NCBI RefSeq assembly: GCF_027244095.1
Contig: NC_069658.1
Span: forward strand, 416,170,687 to 416,234,686
Direction of reading: 5' to 3'
Source: Hemicordylus capensis
Lineage: Eukaryota > Chordata > Lepidosauria > Squamata > Cordylidae
Length of the DNA: 64,000 bases
The position numbers were made by a program, and so were the translations under genes. How positions within the stretch are numbered: the stretch's first letter is position 1; the number at the start of each line of letters is the position of its first letter. Under the pieces are notes generated by a model that was not told the origin of the DNA, searched no databases, and saw only the letters and a program-made list of their open reading frames with translations. Below, in pieces: positions 23,513-35,510 of this stretch.

Positions 23513-24448
23513 AAATGTGTTGTGATTCCACAATAAATGCACATTTTTCTGCACCAACCTACTATTCTTTTTTGGCTTAGTTTTGGGTGCTGGCCTTCTT
23601 GTTTTTCCTGTGTCATGCTGCTAAGCCCCCAACAGCAGCACCTCTTCCCCACCCCACACACTGTCCTCCCTACCCTCCAGCATCAAACTTGTCAGAAGCA
23701 GACAAGAATAAGCAACTGAACAACTTGCAAGTAAGATATTCTGCAAATTACTGTGCAAAACATGTAACATATGAGTTGGGGTCCTTGTTATGTATAGTGG
23801 TAGCCAGCAACAAGGAAAACTTTCACCAGAGTCAAACTGTAGAGTTATCTCCTCTTCAGGATGTTATTTTCAGTGCTTTAATTATATTATATGGGTGCCT
23901 AGCCTCGTAAACTTTTGTGATGTCCCCCTTTTCTGAAGCTTATGGAAAAGCTATCATTTTGGTTAAAGTGATAGTCATTGGAGTTTCATTAAGATTTTGT
24001 AGATTTCCTTAACGGCCACCTACCCTTTCTCCATTATTTGGAGTGCCATTTATTTCTAACTGACTCCCAGCTGTAAGAACTACCACTAGCTTGTAGGCCA
24101 AATTGATAAGAGCACTGCCTGTCCCTATTTTTAAACCAGATAAACCTTTAAAAGATTTCTTGCTAACCCCTTAGCCCCACCAGCACACAGACCTCCAACA
24201 TATCCAGACTCTAAATACGTCCACCACGTTCCAACCCCTTCTGGTATAGGACCCTGGAGGAAGATTCACAGGCTAGAGTTTTGGTATTATTCCTACCTTT
24301 ACACTGAATCAGTGGTTCATTTCTTTAAAAGTGCCAGAATTCAACCATGCCCACAGAGCAGATTCTGGCTTGGAATCCATGCCCCCTAATGGCAACAGTT
24401 ATTCTGTGCTGAGGGAAAGACTCTGCATATAAGGTCAGAGATATTCTA
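23513..24448. other. No gene recognised
   Basis: I see no convincing coding sequence or repeat. Proline-rich frames at 23590-23700 reflect C-rich composition only. Confidence 0.35.
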
Positions 24449-24702
24449 AAGGTAAAGTGTGCCGTCGAGTCGGTTTTCACTCCTGGCGCCCACAGAGCCC
24501 TGTGGTTTTCTTTGGTAGAATATAGGAGGGGTTTACCATTGCCTCCTCCAGCGCAGTATGAAATGATGCCTTTCAACATCTTCCTATATTGCTGCTACCC
24601 GATATATGTGTTCCCCATAGTCTGGGAAACATACCAGCAGGGATTTGAACCGGCAACCTTCTGCTGGTTAGTCAAGCATTTCCCCACTGCGCCACTTAAG
24701 GG
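24449..24702 (-). mobile_element. Sauria SINE, minus orientation
   Basis: Reverse complement of the family. The Bov-B-like end 'gtgccgtcgagtcggttttc' is on the left and the tRNA-like head 'tttccccactgcgccactta' is on the right. Full length with few changes. Confidence 0.95.
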
Positions 24703-24772
24703 GACTTCAGAGGTATTCTACTACTCCATAAATATTTGAGCAACTTCAAAATTAAGTGAAATCACAATTTTA

Positions 24773-25968
24773 TAGGGCTGTGCGAATCAATTCAGGTACA
24801 GAATGATTTGTACTGGAATCTGGCTGATTCAGGCAATTTGTAGACAGAACAAATCACCCTTGTGTTCAATTGCCCAGATTCAGGTACAAAACAAATCACC
24901 CAGCTTCAGACCCGAAAAAATTCGGGGATTTAGACCTTCATTTTGTGGTCAAAGTGGGTTGGGCGGTAATACCCAATGGGTGGAAGCTACCACCTAAATT
25001 TCAAAGTAATTGGACAAAGGGGTGATTTAATTTTTTTTAAAAAAGTTGGTGTGTCTTTAAACTTTTCCCCATAGGGAATAATGGGGGATTTTCACAGCCT
25101 TAGTTATAACTCCACGTGGGAGGCACCAGGGTGGCCCAGAGTGGGTTGTGGTGGGTGGTAGCGCCCAATGGGTGGAAGGAAGCTATCCCAGATTTCAAAG
25201 AAATTGGGCCAAGAGGTGATTTTTAACATTTTTTTGAAGTTGGCATGTCTTTGTGGCAGATTCAGGGCAGAAGAGTGGGTTAGGTGGTAATGCCCCAATG
25301 GGTGCCTGCTACCACTCAGATTTCAAATAAATTGGTGAAAGGGGCGATTAAATTTTTTTTTAAAAAAAAGTTGGCAAGTTTTTTGCCAAAAACTAAAAAT
25401 GCTTTTTTTTAAAAAAAGTCTTTACGCTTCCCCCCAATAGGTTATAATGGGGATTTCAGGAGCCCCATAACCCCACCTGGGGGGCACCAGTGTAGCCCAG
25501 AGCAGGTTGTAATGTCATGCACATAGGGTGCCAACCTCCCCCCAAACCACAAGCCCATGGGGCACTGGGTTTCGTTGTTTTCAATGTATGATGGTGTTCT
25601 GAGAGTAGATTCTCTGGTAGGAAATGAGAGCAGATTCTTTCCAAGTCCATTCATAAGTTTGCACCAAAGATTATGAATGAACAAAGATGAGCAGTGATAG
25701 GTGATTCTAAATTCTGCTCATCTTTGTTCATTCATAATTCTCTCTGTGCCCAACTTCTTTGAAATCTGGGTGGTAAGTTCCACCCATTGGACCCTACCAC
25801 CCACCCCACTTTTGCCCCTGGAACCCCCTTTTTGCCCCAAACATTCAGAAAATTTGGTACAAATCTAATCTGGGGTGATGGGGCAGATTCAAACCCTCCC
25901 CCCAAAAACAGGGGTGTTTCGATTCGGGTACAAATCTAATTGAAAAGATTGATTAATGTGCATCCCTA
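24773..25968. mobile_element. Large hAT-like MITE with internal tandem repeats (copy 1)
   Basis: Ends TAGGGCTGTGCGAATC on the left and, reverse-complemented, TAGGGATGCACATTAATC on the right. Internal units of ~150 bp contain 'gtgggttgggcggtaatacc', 'caatgggtggaagctacca' and 'gtgattt' followed by a T-run. The same units occur in opposite orientation in copy 2 (26654-27703). A perfect 25-bp inverted repeat lies at 25670-25694 / 25714-25738, where the unit orientation switches. I found no matching 8-bp target duplication for this copy. Confidence 0.75.
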
Positions 25969-26244
25969 CCTACAAATACTATTCCATTGAGATAAACAAC
26001 TTCTTTTCATTTGTCTTCACATGCTGAGAAAGATATTAGTGTCTACTCCTATACCCAGTGCTTTACAATCAGTCAGTAAGAGTAGAGAAAACATTGCATA
26101 TGAAAGGACAGAAGGCAGGCTTACAGAATCTGGATTTCATCTTCAAGTTGCAACACTAGGTTGGGTTCTCATCAGCAGCTTTTTAGAGGCCAAGGGACTG
26201 AACTTAAGGAAGATGACACTTCAACAGATTCCAGGAATGTGGCG

Positions 26245-26600
26245 TGGAGTTCCACTTCCTGGTTTCTTCCCACAAGGTAATGTTCTTTAAGAGTGTTTTG
26301 ACAGTACTGTCCATCTTTTATACAGACACTGTCTCTCAGTGAAGGAATTTCCACCTGTTCCTAGGTGCAACTGTTACAGTACCACTTCATTTTTTAACTG
26401 AAAGCGAATTCATTCCTAGGTGCAACTGTTTAAATACCCCTTCGGTTAAAAAATGAAGTGGCATGATAACAACTGCACATAGAAACAAAGGTGGAAATTC
26501 ATTCACTCAGAGACAACAATTGTATAAATGGTGGCCAGGGCCACCAGAGCACTCTTAAAGTACATGGCTCTGTGGGAAGAAACCAGGAAGTGGAGTTCCA
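26245..26600. mobile_element. Foldback element (~170-bp inverted arms)
   Basis: The left arm begins 'tggagttccacttcctggtt', and the right arm ends 'aaccaggaagtggagttcca'. The arms pair imperfectly through 'tcttcccac', 'ctttaagagtg' and 'cacttcattttttaac', with the centre near 26425. It looks like a MITE, but no target duplication was recognised. Confidence 0.8.
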
Positions 26601-26653
26601 ACAGTCCCCAAACCTTATCTCTTTTCTTTCACAACTGTATAGCCAGATCCTAT

Positions 26654-27703
26654 TAGGGATGTGCAAAAAATTTCGGGCACAGAACGTTTTCCCCCCAAAA
26701 CTTCTGAAGTGTGAATTCTCATTCTATCATAGCAAATGAGATTTTTTTCAATTAAACAACTCTCATGACCCCACTTTCACTTTTTCACACTTTCCTTTAC
26801 TATGAATAATATGAGGAAGTAATCAATTTAGCACACTTCACCTTATGAAGACAAACCTCATAAAAATAAATTCACCAAAATTCACCCCCTGCCCAATCAC
26901 TCTTAAATTGGGGATGGGTGGTAGCCTCCACCCATTAGACACTATCTACCAGCCCACCCCACTCCTTTGGGGCAGATCCACTTTCTGCCCCCAATCTGCC
27001 CCAAAGACACCCAAACTTCAAAAATTCTCAAAAAATCAGCCCTCTGCCCAATCCCCCTTAAATTGGGGTGGTAGCCTCCACCCATTAGGCACTACCACCC
27101 CACCCCACTATTTTGGGGCAGATCCACTTTCTGCCCCCAAACTGCCCCAAGGTCACTAAAACTTCAAAAATTCTCAAAAAATCACCCCTTTGTCCAAACC
27201 CCCTGAAATTGGGGTGGTAGCCTCCACCCATTAGGCACTACCACCCCACCCCACTATTCTGCCCCAGGCCCCACTTTCTGCCCCAATCTGCCCCAAAGAC
27301 ATGAAAATTTCAGAAATTTACCAAAAATCAGCCCTTTGCCCAATCCCCCTGAAATTGGGGTGGTAGCCTGCACCCATTAGGCACTACCACCCCACCCCAC
27401 TCCTTTTGCCCAGATCCCATGCTATGCCCCCGAACTGCCCCAAAGTCACTAAAACTTTAAAAATTCACCCAAAATAAGGATTTTTCCCAATCCCCCTGAA
27501 ATTGGGGTGGTAGACTCTACCCATTGGGCACTACCAACCCACCCCAAAATTTTGCCCCTGGGCCCCTTTTTACCCCCCAAATCGATTCGGATTAAATCCG
27601 AACCGAATCAAGGGTGATTCGGGTGACCCAGATTCGGGCACAAAACAGAACAGGGGTGATTCGGTTCGGGTCCGAGCCGAATCACCCGAAATGCACACCC
27701 CTA
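26654..27703. mobile_element. Large hAT-like MITE with internal tandem repeats (copy 2), 8-bp TSD
   Basis: Ends are TAGGGATGTGCA on the left and, reverse-complemented, TAGGGGTGTGCA on the right, with an exact 8-bp duplication, gatcctat (26646-26653, 27704-27711). Inside are about five ~145-bp tandem units (26880-27560) with 'ccaatccccctgaaattgggg', 'tggtagcctccacccattag' and 'ccaccccaccccact'. It inserted into a small palindromic repeat that resumes at 27712. Confidence 0.93.
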
Positions 27704-27779
27704 GATCCTATGTACTCAGAAGGAAGTCCTAAATTCAATGGGACTGACTCCCCAGTAAAAGAATATAGGATTGCAGCAC
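27704..27779. repeat. Short palindromic interspersed repeat, split by MITE
   Basis: 'gatcctatgtactcagaagg', 'aattcaatgggactgactcc' and 'aggattgcag' form an imperfect palindrome. Related copies lie at 56185-56275 and 61873-61955. Its left end is displaced to about 26640 by the MITE at 26654-27703. Confidence 0.6.
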
Positions 27780-30439
27780 AAGTGTCTTTATAGTTTCTAC
27801 ATTTGAACACAGGCAAAATTCTGAAGAAGCATTTTTCATGGGGGCGGGGACCCTTGACATGCAATTTCCAGAGGGCAACCTATGCTAATAAATTGTGTTA
27901 GGACGAAGTGGGATGAAGAAGAATACACAGGCACAATAATTCAAAATGACTTGAAATTTAATGAATGGAAGATACACAGCTTTATGCAAGCATACATTTC
28001 AGAATGCTCTTCATAAACGAACATACAGAATATAGAAACAAGCTGTGTCTCTGGGTCCCCAACATTATCAGTAAAATGCTACATGAGTGAAACTAGAAAC
28101 ATTGATCTTTACGGGCAAGAAGCACTGCAAAGACCAGATACTTACCAATTTGCCAAGCCTGAAACGTGTTCTCTTGTTTTCTGGTACTGCTGGCATCTGC
28201 AAGGCTATGTAAGCTGTATTCATATGATCAGAGTAAAATCACAGGGTCCATCATAGTACATAGAACCGACAATATGCTTCATTAGTGGGTCACAGTTCAC
28301 TGCAAGGCAGCTATGCAGTAAAAAGCAAGACAAAAGCCAACTGCTCCATACCACATTGAGCTGCTTACAAAAACAGAGGCAATCCATTATCCTCACTTTA
28401 GTGTGTGTCCTTCCAGAAAAGACAAGTTTATTATGCAAGATCAATTAAGTAAACTCAGCTCTGGTTAATCCAATTATACCTAGTAGAAGCAGTGTCTAGA
28501 GAGCACTAACTCTGCTGTAATACCACTGATTTCCATTTATATTTTCCTAAACAGTAAAAGGTTACTATAAATGGAGACCTGGCAGCACTGTTACTTCCAG
28601 GATCCTAAATTGTGCAGTTCTGGGAATGTGTGAAGCAGCACCCCAGTCCAAGAATTAGGTTTTCCCTGGTATAGCTGAACCATGTGGGTACTGCTTCACA
28701 CAAGGGAATAACCATACAATTAGATGCCCATGTAGTTTAAGATCTCAGTTCATTCATACATGCATTCAAATGTACCATAAACCCTTGGTAAGACAGAAAA
28801 GTTAGGAGTTTAGACAAGAAAAGCAGAATGCTACCTTCAAATAGTCATAGTTGCTCAGCGAGACATGCTTTTCTTGGTGGGCAGGATGGGGTGGTATATT
28901 CACATTGAATAAGATGGATTATATTAAAGAAAATATCTATCTTAAATGAATGGCTAGTTTTTAATGTTCATAGCTTCCTTTGCAGGTGGCAACAAAGTTA
29001 ATCTTGGACAACTCAACCTTTTTAACAAGATGCTTAGATCAAATGAAGTAAAGTGACTAATTGCTTAATGCCGATAACTGAACAGATACAACTGCTGTGC
29101 AGTTATAAAAAGAGCTAAACCCCCCCAAAAGCTGAACTGTCTCCAGATTTGTTGCAGGTTATTAGGACTATAATTCTTATGAAGTACTAAACACCGATCA
29201 CTAGACACTTGGTGAAACAGTAGAAGAACTAGGAACTGCCATACACACGATTCTGAAAGGCAGCCTACACTGTATCAGATTACTAAAAATGGAAGAGTTA
29301 TACAGATGGATATTTACTATGAACAGTGACTAGAATTTAGATCAGTTTTGAGAAATATTTTAATTAGCCTTATATAGCTCTCTCATCTGAAGATCTGTAG
29401 GCACTTGCCAAAAGATTTAGTCTCTCATATTGCTGATAGAAGTTCACTTTGTTAAGTTGTTGCTATCCCAGCCAAGGACTCCTGGAAGTCCAAATATAAC
29501 TATATTTGACCATCTAACAACACAGAATAAAAATCAATCCAACAACAACAAAAGAGAATCCTAACCCTCTACCAGTTTAAATCTAAACCCACAAAGCCAT
29601 CTCAAATTAGGAAGGTCTTAAGATGCATCCTAAAGCTGCTCAAGCAGAGATTTTGCGATTCTAAGGAAAGCCGTTCCATAAATGTGGCACAAGTACTAAG
29701 AACATCTCTATGCACAGCCTTCCTGTCAGAACATGGCACACACATGTACCATGGGGGTTCTCAGTTGAACTTAGTAATGGGATAGACATGGCAGTTATCT
29801 CAGACAGAATTGACAGCTCATATTTCAATGCTTGAGGTCAGTATACAATTTCCTTCGCTTAAAATGTTCAAAAGACTGCCAACAGCTTTAGGTTGCTTTT
29901 TAAAGAATAAATTTTTATAAGCATTTTCAAAAATGTTATACAAGTTAGTTAAACAAAGCAACTGAAAATTAAAGATACAGAAGCATGCAATTCTAATGAG
30001 ATGCAACTACATTTTTGTGCAAACCACCAGTTTAAGCAAAAGGGCAGCACTACAGAAATGCATCATCTACTTATTTTTCTTATTATTTAAAATAAATAAA
30101 ATCATCTAAGTAAACAGTGAATTCAGTTAAAAAGAAGAAGAGACTACCTAAGAGAATAGCCTACATTTCGAAGTGTTGATATTCAAAAGCCAAGGGTTTC
30201 AGAGGTATAGCATTTCTTATCAATGCCCATCATAGCAAAGGTTTGCTCATCAGTTGAATAGATTGTGCTGGTGGGTGTTTGTAAAAATAACTGCTAAGGA
30301 GAAAAATCAGAATATTTCATTATTCTTTCTTTGTTACTGGACTAAATATCCATGTACCCCACAAATGCCAGTTATGTTTTCCACAACCTTATCTGAACCA
30401 TCTCCCCCTTAAAATAATAGCATTGCTATTGTAGTATTG

Positions 30440-30663
30440 TAGTGGTAAGAGTGCTGGACTAGGACCGGGGAGACTCGAGTTCAAATCCCCATTCAGCCAT
30501 GAAACGAGCTGGGTGACTCTGGGCCAGTCACTTCTCTCTCAGCCTAACCTACTTCACAGGGTTGTTGTGAAAGAGAAACTCAAGTATGTAGTATACCGCT
30601 CTGGGCTCCTTGGAGGAAGAGCGGGCTATAAATGTTAAAAATAAAATAGTAGTAGTAGTAGTA

Positions 30664-30717
<54 letters not shown>
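30440..30717 (+). mobile_element. CORE/MIR-like tRNA SINE plus (AGT/AAT)n
   Basis: 'gtagtggtaagagtgctgga' head, core-like 'gggtgactctgggccagtca' and 'cacagggttgttgtgaaag', then an L2-like tail 'gagcgggctataaatgtta'. A trinucleotide microsatellite follows to 30717. Same family as 52227 (minus) and 56356. Confidence 0.85.
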
Positions 30718-33184
30718 CTGACTACAATGTCTATACTAATCCCAAACTTGTTATGTATTTATTACCTTTAGATATAGAAAAAGTGACCCTCTTCAGATTA
30801 CTGAACGCGCCATCCTCATGTACTAGAGTGGTATTTGTAGTACAGTACAGGATTTTTAACACACACATCGAGTACTTACAGATTAAACTAACCTGTACTG
30901 GCAGTGCTGTGGGATTTTTCTTCTCTACCAGTAAGTAGCAAATGCTGAAATTCTGCTGCTAGTCAACAAAAACACAAATTATATTAAACCAAAAAGGAGC
31001 TTAATTCATAAAAATTCTTTTAAATTCAAAAAACCAAACATTCCTAGTTCTTGCACTCATATGGGAAAAAATTAACCAATAAGAATTCTGTAAAAATGAA
31101 TTCCAATACATATTAAATATACTTGGTTGAACCAATCTGATGGTCAAGGTGCAAGTAATAAAAAAGTGGTACTCTTAAGAGTATTAGTGACAATTTAATT
31201 AGCGTTGTGTTCTCACATCACTTCCACAACAGAACCTGGAAAAGCAAAAAATGCTGACTGTAGTAGAATGGAAGATTAAAAATAGGGTTTACTACCTGGA
31301 TTTGAAGCCTGGATTGAACAGCTGAGTTGGTTACTTTTGAGATTCAATTTTATACTTATTACTCCAGATTTTCAGAATCTATTATGTTAAGGACAAAGCC
31401 AAGACTCAGGAAAGGTATTTTACTGCCTTCATATTCAATTTGAATTAAGATAACTACACTTGTGGTCTGCAACCACACTAGATTATCCTCAATGTTTTTG
31501 TTACAAAGTTATAATCATGTAGTAGCTTAGTCCTTCTTCCAGTCTCCACCAACTAGTTGAACAATGCATAATTTCCCATTTTAAGTATTTGTTGCCTGAA
31601 CAGAGAAACATCCAAACCAGTTAAGGGGACAGTGTTTGACTCCAGTTTTTCCTGGCCTAAATAACTGAATTGAGAATATATGTTGAAGACTGTTTTCCAT
31701 TTCAGCATGGGTCTTTTAAGATAAGAGAAGAAAGGTAAAATGATGCAAATAAAAAACCAAAAGCATAAGAATCAGTCTGAAATTTCAACAGGACATACCC
31801 CAAACTTAAAACTTCTTAAAGCTTAAAAGTAGCACAAAATTTCATATATAAATAGAAAAGATGTATTTTCCCCTGTTCCTAGCTACTTCCCTTAATTCCA
31901 TTTACACTTGGACGCATTTTTAATAGCTGACAAAGGTGACTGTGTATCACCTGAAAGAGCTCTGAAACCTATCAACATAATATTCAGCAAGTCAAACAGT
32001 GTTTGCTACAAGGCACAGTATTCAATGAGTAATGTCGGTAAAAGTGTATATTATAAAAAAAAATTGCTTTTCGTCTGCAAAGATATTGTGTACTTTTATT
32101 TAACACAACACATACACACCAGAAGACACAGGTCCTTGTAATTTTAAAGAGAATTCTACTGACAAAACAGTCACAATGGCCAAAACTAAAGCCACATTAC
32201 ATCATTCAAGCTGTTGGCTTAGTGAACAGCTTCACTTTAGTAAAATTAATGGAAAGTATGCTTATGTTACCAATTGGTCTAGTTATTAGGCTTTTTTTTT
32301 TAAATTATCTTCTTCAGATTCATATGGGGAAAGCCCCATGAATAAGTTTCACACAAAGTTTAACTATTAACAGTAGCAGCCCAGAGATGAACAAAGGAGA
32401 CACAATGAAAGATTTTAATCTCTTTTTGAAATTAATAAAAACTCCATCAACTGTGGCAAACAACTTCAGAAAGTCAGGGACTTGAAGGTAAAGGCTCTGA
32501 TCCAAAGAGGTGTGCAGCATTTGTGCACACATAAGAGTCTAATTGTTTCCTTTCCCCAGCTGTCACAGAACTCTCAAACTGTTGCTTAAATGCTTTTATT
32601 GAAACATCAATCTGACAATTTGGCACAAGAGCATTTTAAAGGGAAGAGGGGTGGGGGAAATCTGTGTGCATGAGAGCAATATCCATTTAAAGTGCTAATG
32701 CACCAAACCTCTGAAGAAACTGCTTTTTCAACATGAGAATGTGGACATGAGATTCTGTGAAGGCAGAAATAGTCTAAAATTTGGGGGCATACTCAAAACA
32801 TGCACCTTGCTGGATTATGACCGAAATCTCAATTCTAAGGTTGCTTTTTTAATAACTCAGAATTAGCAGTGCATCTCATTTCAGAGAGCAGAATTAATGA
32901 GACCTAAACACACACACCTGGGGTGCTATTTTTTGAAAGCTGCACAGTCTTCACACTGTTATTTGCCACAGGATTAGTATAACTGAATTCATTATGGCTC
33001 AGTCCTACTGATAAATCGTTTAGAAGAAAATTAATATAATGTCCAGGAGGAGGGAGAGAACTAAAACCTAGAAGAAAGGAATAAAATATTTAGATCTTCT
33101 TCACAGATGGATGCCAAACACCACACTTTGGAGTTGTATTGTAATTATAAATCAAATCAAAAATAAATAAATAGAAACAAAGTT

Positions 33185-33590
33185 GGCTCTTGGGTCATAA
33201 AGACCCAACTTCTTTATCCATGGTACAAAAACAGGCCAAAACCCACCTATTTGCAGTTGCAGAGTGGCCAGAAATGACTTCTGGCCACCATTTTAGAACA
33301 GAGAGCCATTCTGGGCCCCTTTGTTTTTTTTATGAAAAAAAATTTTCGGGGGCAAATATACATCAAAAATTTGGCTGATTTGGGGGGGCATTTCTGGAGC
33401 CCTGGAGAGAGATGTACAGTTCATTTCTACTATTATTTCTCCCCTCCCTCTTTTTGGGCTGTGTGTGTGTAGGAACCTGACCCCTAGATTCCCAGACACA
33501 TGTGGTTCCTTTATTTGTGGTTTCCATTCTCACAGTTATAGGCAAGAATGGAACTGCTGCGAACAAGGGCCACCTGTATGTCTCAGTTCT
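33185..33590 (-). mobile_element. Possible Tigger/pogo-type DNA transposon fragment
   Basis: Read on the minus strand, 'caggtggcccttgttcgcag' followed by 'cagttccattcttgcc' and 'ggaaccacaaataaa'-like stretches resembles Tigger ends. No transposase or clear second terminus is seen. A 19-bp-spaced inverted repeat 'gttggctcttgggt / acccaac' lies at its left. Confidence 0.35.
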
Positions 33591-35435
33591 CATCAGTCAT
33601 GAATTAGCACTGTTTAGAATGTGATAGGCCTAGTTGTGTTCAGTACCGCACTTAATGTGGATCAAAAGGAGGAAACTCAATCCTAAAGACATCCCATCCC
33701 CCCGCCCAATGCATCAAGTGATAAGACTGTCTAAAATCATGCATCTGGATCAAGGAACTCATTTCTTTATCAATTTTATTACATAATGAGCGACGATAGC
33801 AAAGACGTTCTAAACACTAGCTATTTTCTCTAGGATATTAAAATGTATCAGGAGCAACAAGTACATCCCTTCTATTTCAAGTCTTCAGTAACAATGTATA
33901 GTTCAGTAAATCAGCCAAACATATTGAATGAAGCAGGTCTTTCAAGAACATTAAAAGTGTAGAAGAAATGCTGATTAGTTTTGCTGCATCTTGCAGTGTT
34001 GAGTCCATCTTCACCATTAATTGTCAAGGGTCATGTGTCAAACACAACGCCAAGAATACACTGAATAGTATTCTTGATTACAATAGTATAGTATTTGATT
34101 ACAATTAGTGTTCAGAGAGGCAGTAATCACACTGATTTTTCCAAGCATTAGTTAGAATTTCAACAGCAATTTCTGGAGAAAACAAGAAGCCTGTAGAGGG
34201 TTCTGCATGTATGAAGAAGTGGCAGGAAGAAGATTGTGCCATCACAGTATTATGGCAGCAGTAATTGTAAGTATTTTAAAACCGCAACAATGAAAACACA
34301 GTTTAGAGTTGGAAGCTACTGGGAGCCACAGAAGGGTAACCAATACTTGATGCTGGAAAAGCAGTGTGAGGATTGGGTGAGGTCACATAAGAGGTAACTA
34401 TCACTGGTGTGCACATAGCATTGTGTCACAAGCTCTTTCAGTAAACTGAAGGAAGTTGCACTCATGCAATGACCCTTTCTATTTCCAGAAGGGCTCCTTG
34501 TATAAGCATAACTTTCCTTTGGTTTGCTGAAGGAGTCTGTGGCCACCAAGCACCTCAGCAGCCATACAACCCATGGCATGTTTCTCAAGTTCTCTTTTGA
34601 AGAGCTCTCATGCCAAATCCCCAAACTTTTAAGAATTCAGTGGCATTTAAGAAGCAGTTTGAGGTTCTGTGAGAGTATCACCCAGGAAATCTGGGTTTTT
34701 GTGCAGATGCTGTATGCTCATTTCCTTGATATGTTTCAAGCATGCTGCTGCCAACCAAAATAGGTTCTTAAGTTTGCTTGGAAATCTTAATCAACATATT
34801 TGTATTTTGATATGAACCCAGTAGGAACTTTGCAAACAGAACATTCAGATCACACGAAACATCTGCAAGTATCTGTGTTTGTTTAATATTTCAGTGCATA
34901 TAAACATTGCAAATTATTTACCTATATACAAGCTGATGAGGTCATGTCTCCAACTAAACATTTAACCCACTCTTCCACCTTACCAACTCATATCTGCATT
35001 TTTCTCCACTCTGTAGGCTCTACATTAATATTTACTTTTATGATTCAACAAAATGTTGGATATTAAATGGTCCTATATTAGTAAAATTTAGGTTAAGCAG
35101 TTACTGACCAACTAAGAGTTGTTTACTTTATCAATTGAGAAACTATTTGTAACAAATATGTTTTCTCAACAATACTAAAGATGGGCAACTGAACTCCTGA
35201 ATATCTTAGTCTATGAAATGATGACATACACCTGTCATTTCACTGTTTCGTTACTAAACACAAAATTTCAGGAGGAGGAAATAAAAGTAATAGTATTTGG
35301 TTGAACAGGGAGTGTTTGGCTCATTTTAAGATTTGACCACTAACCACAGTAAACTGAAAGCAGCAAAGGCAAAGAATATCAATATTAATATAGAGCCCAT
35401 TGAAAGATTATAAAAATCCTAAATTAAATTAAATA

Positions 35436-35510
35436 TAGGAGCCTTCACCAAACTTGCTGCAAGTTTGGGGACATAAATATCCAACAGCTATAAAGCTGTG
35501 AAAGCCCCTA
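35436..35510 (-). ncRNA. Putative cloverleaf RNA element, copy B
   Basis: Hand folding gives four stems. P1 pairs 35436-35447 with 35499-35510. The 48-68 stem is 9 perfect pairs with a 3-nt loop (35448-35456 / 35460-35468). The next is 35469-35473 / 35478-35482, and the last is 35485-35489 / 35494-35498. Only two bases (35483-35484) lie between stems. The three imperfect pairs (40/506, 43/503, 72/79) are A.C on plus and G.U on minus. Position is 3.6 kb past the ZNF207 stop, on the same strand. No known family recognised. Confidence 0.5.

Noticed and set aside
1-27000. Search for PSMD11 (the next gene after ZNF207 in human)
   Set aside because: No exon resembling PSMD11 was recognised on either strand, so it probably lies beyond the window.
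30440-30500. tRNA-like sequence as a true tRNA gene
   Set aside because: It belongs to a CORE-like SINE with core and tail; no full tRNA fold. The same applies to heads at 7331, 21004 and 52200.
32699-32763. Possible third cloverleaf copy (shares caccaaac at the start and tgtgaaggc at the end)
   Set aside because: The internal order of matching blocks differs and the arms do not pair, so the similarity is probably chance.
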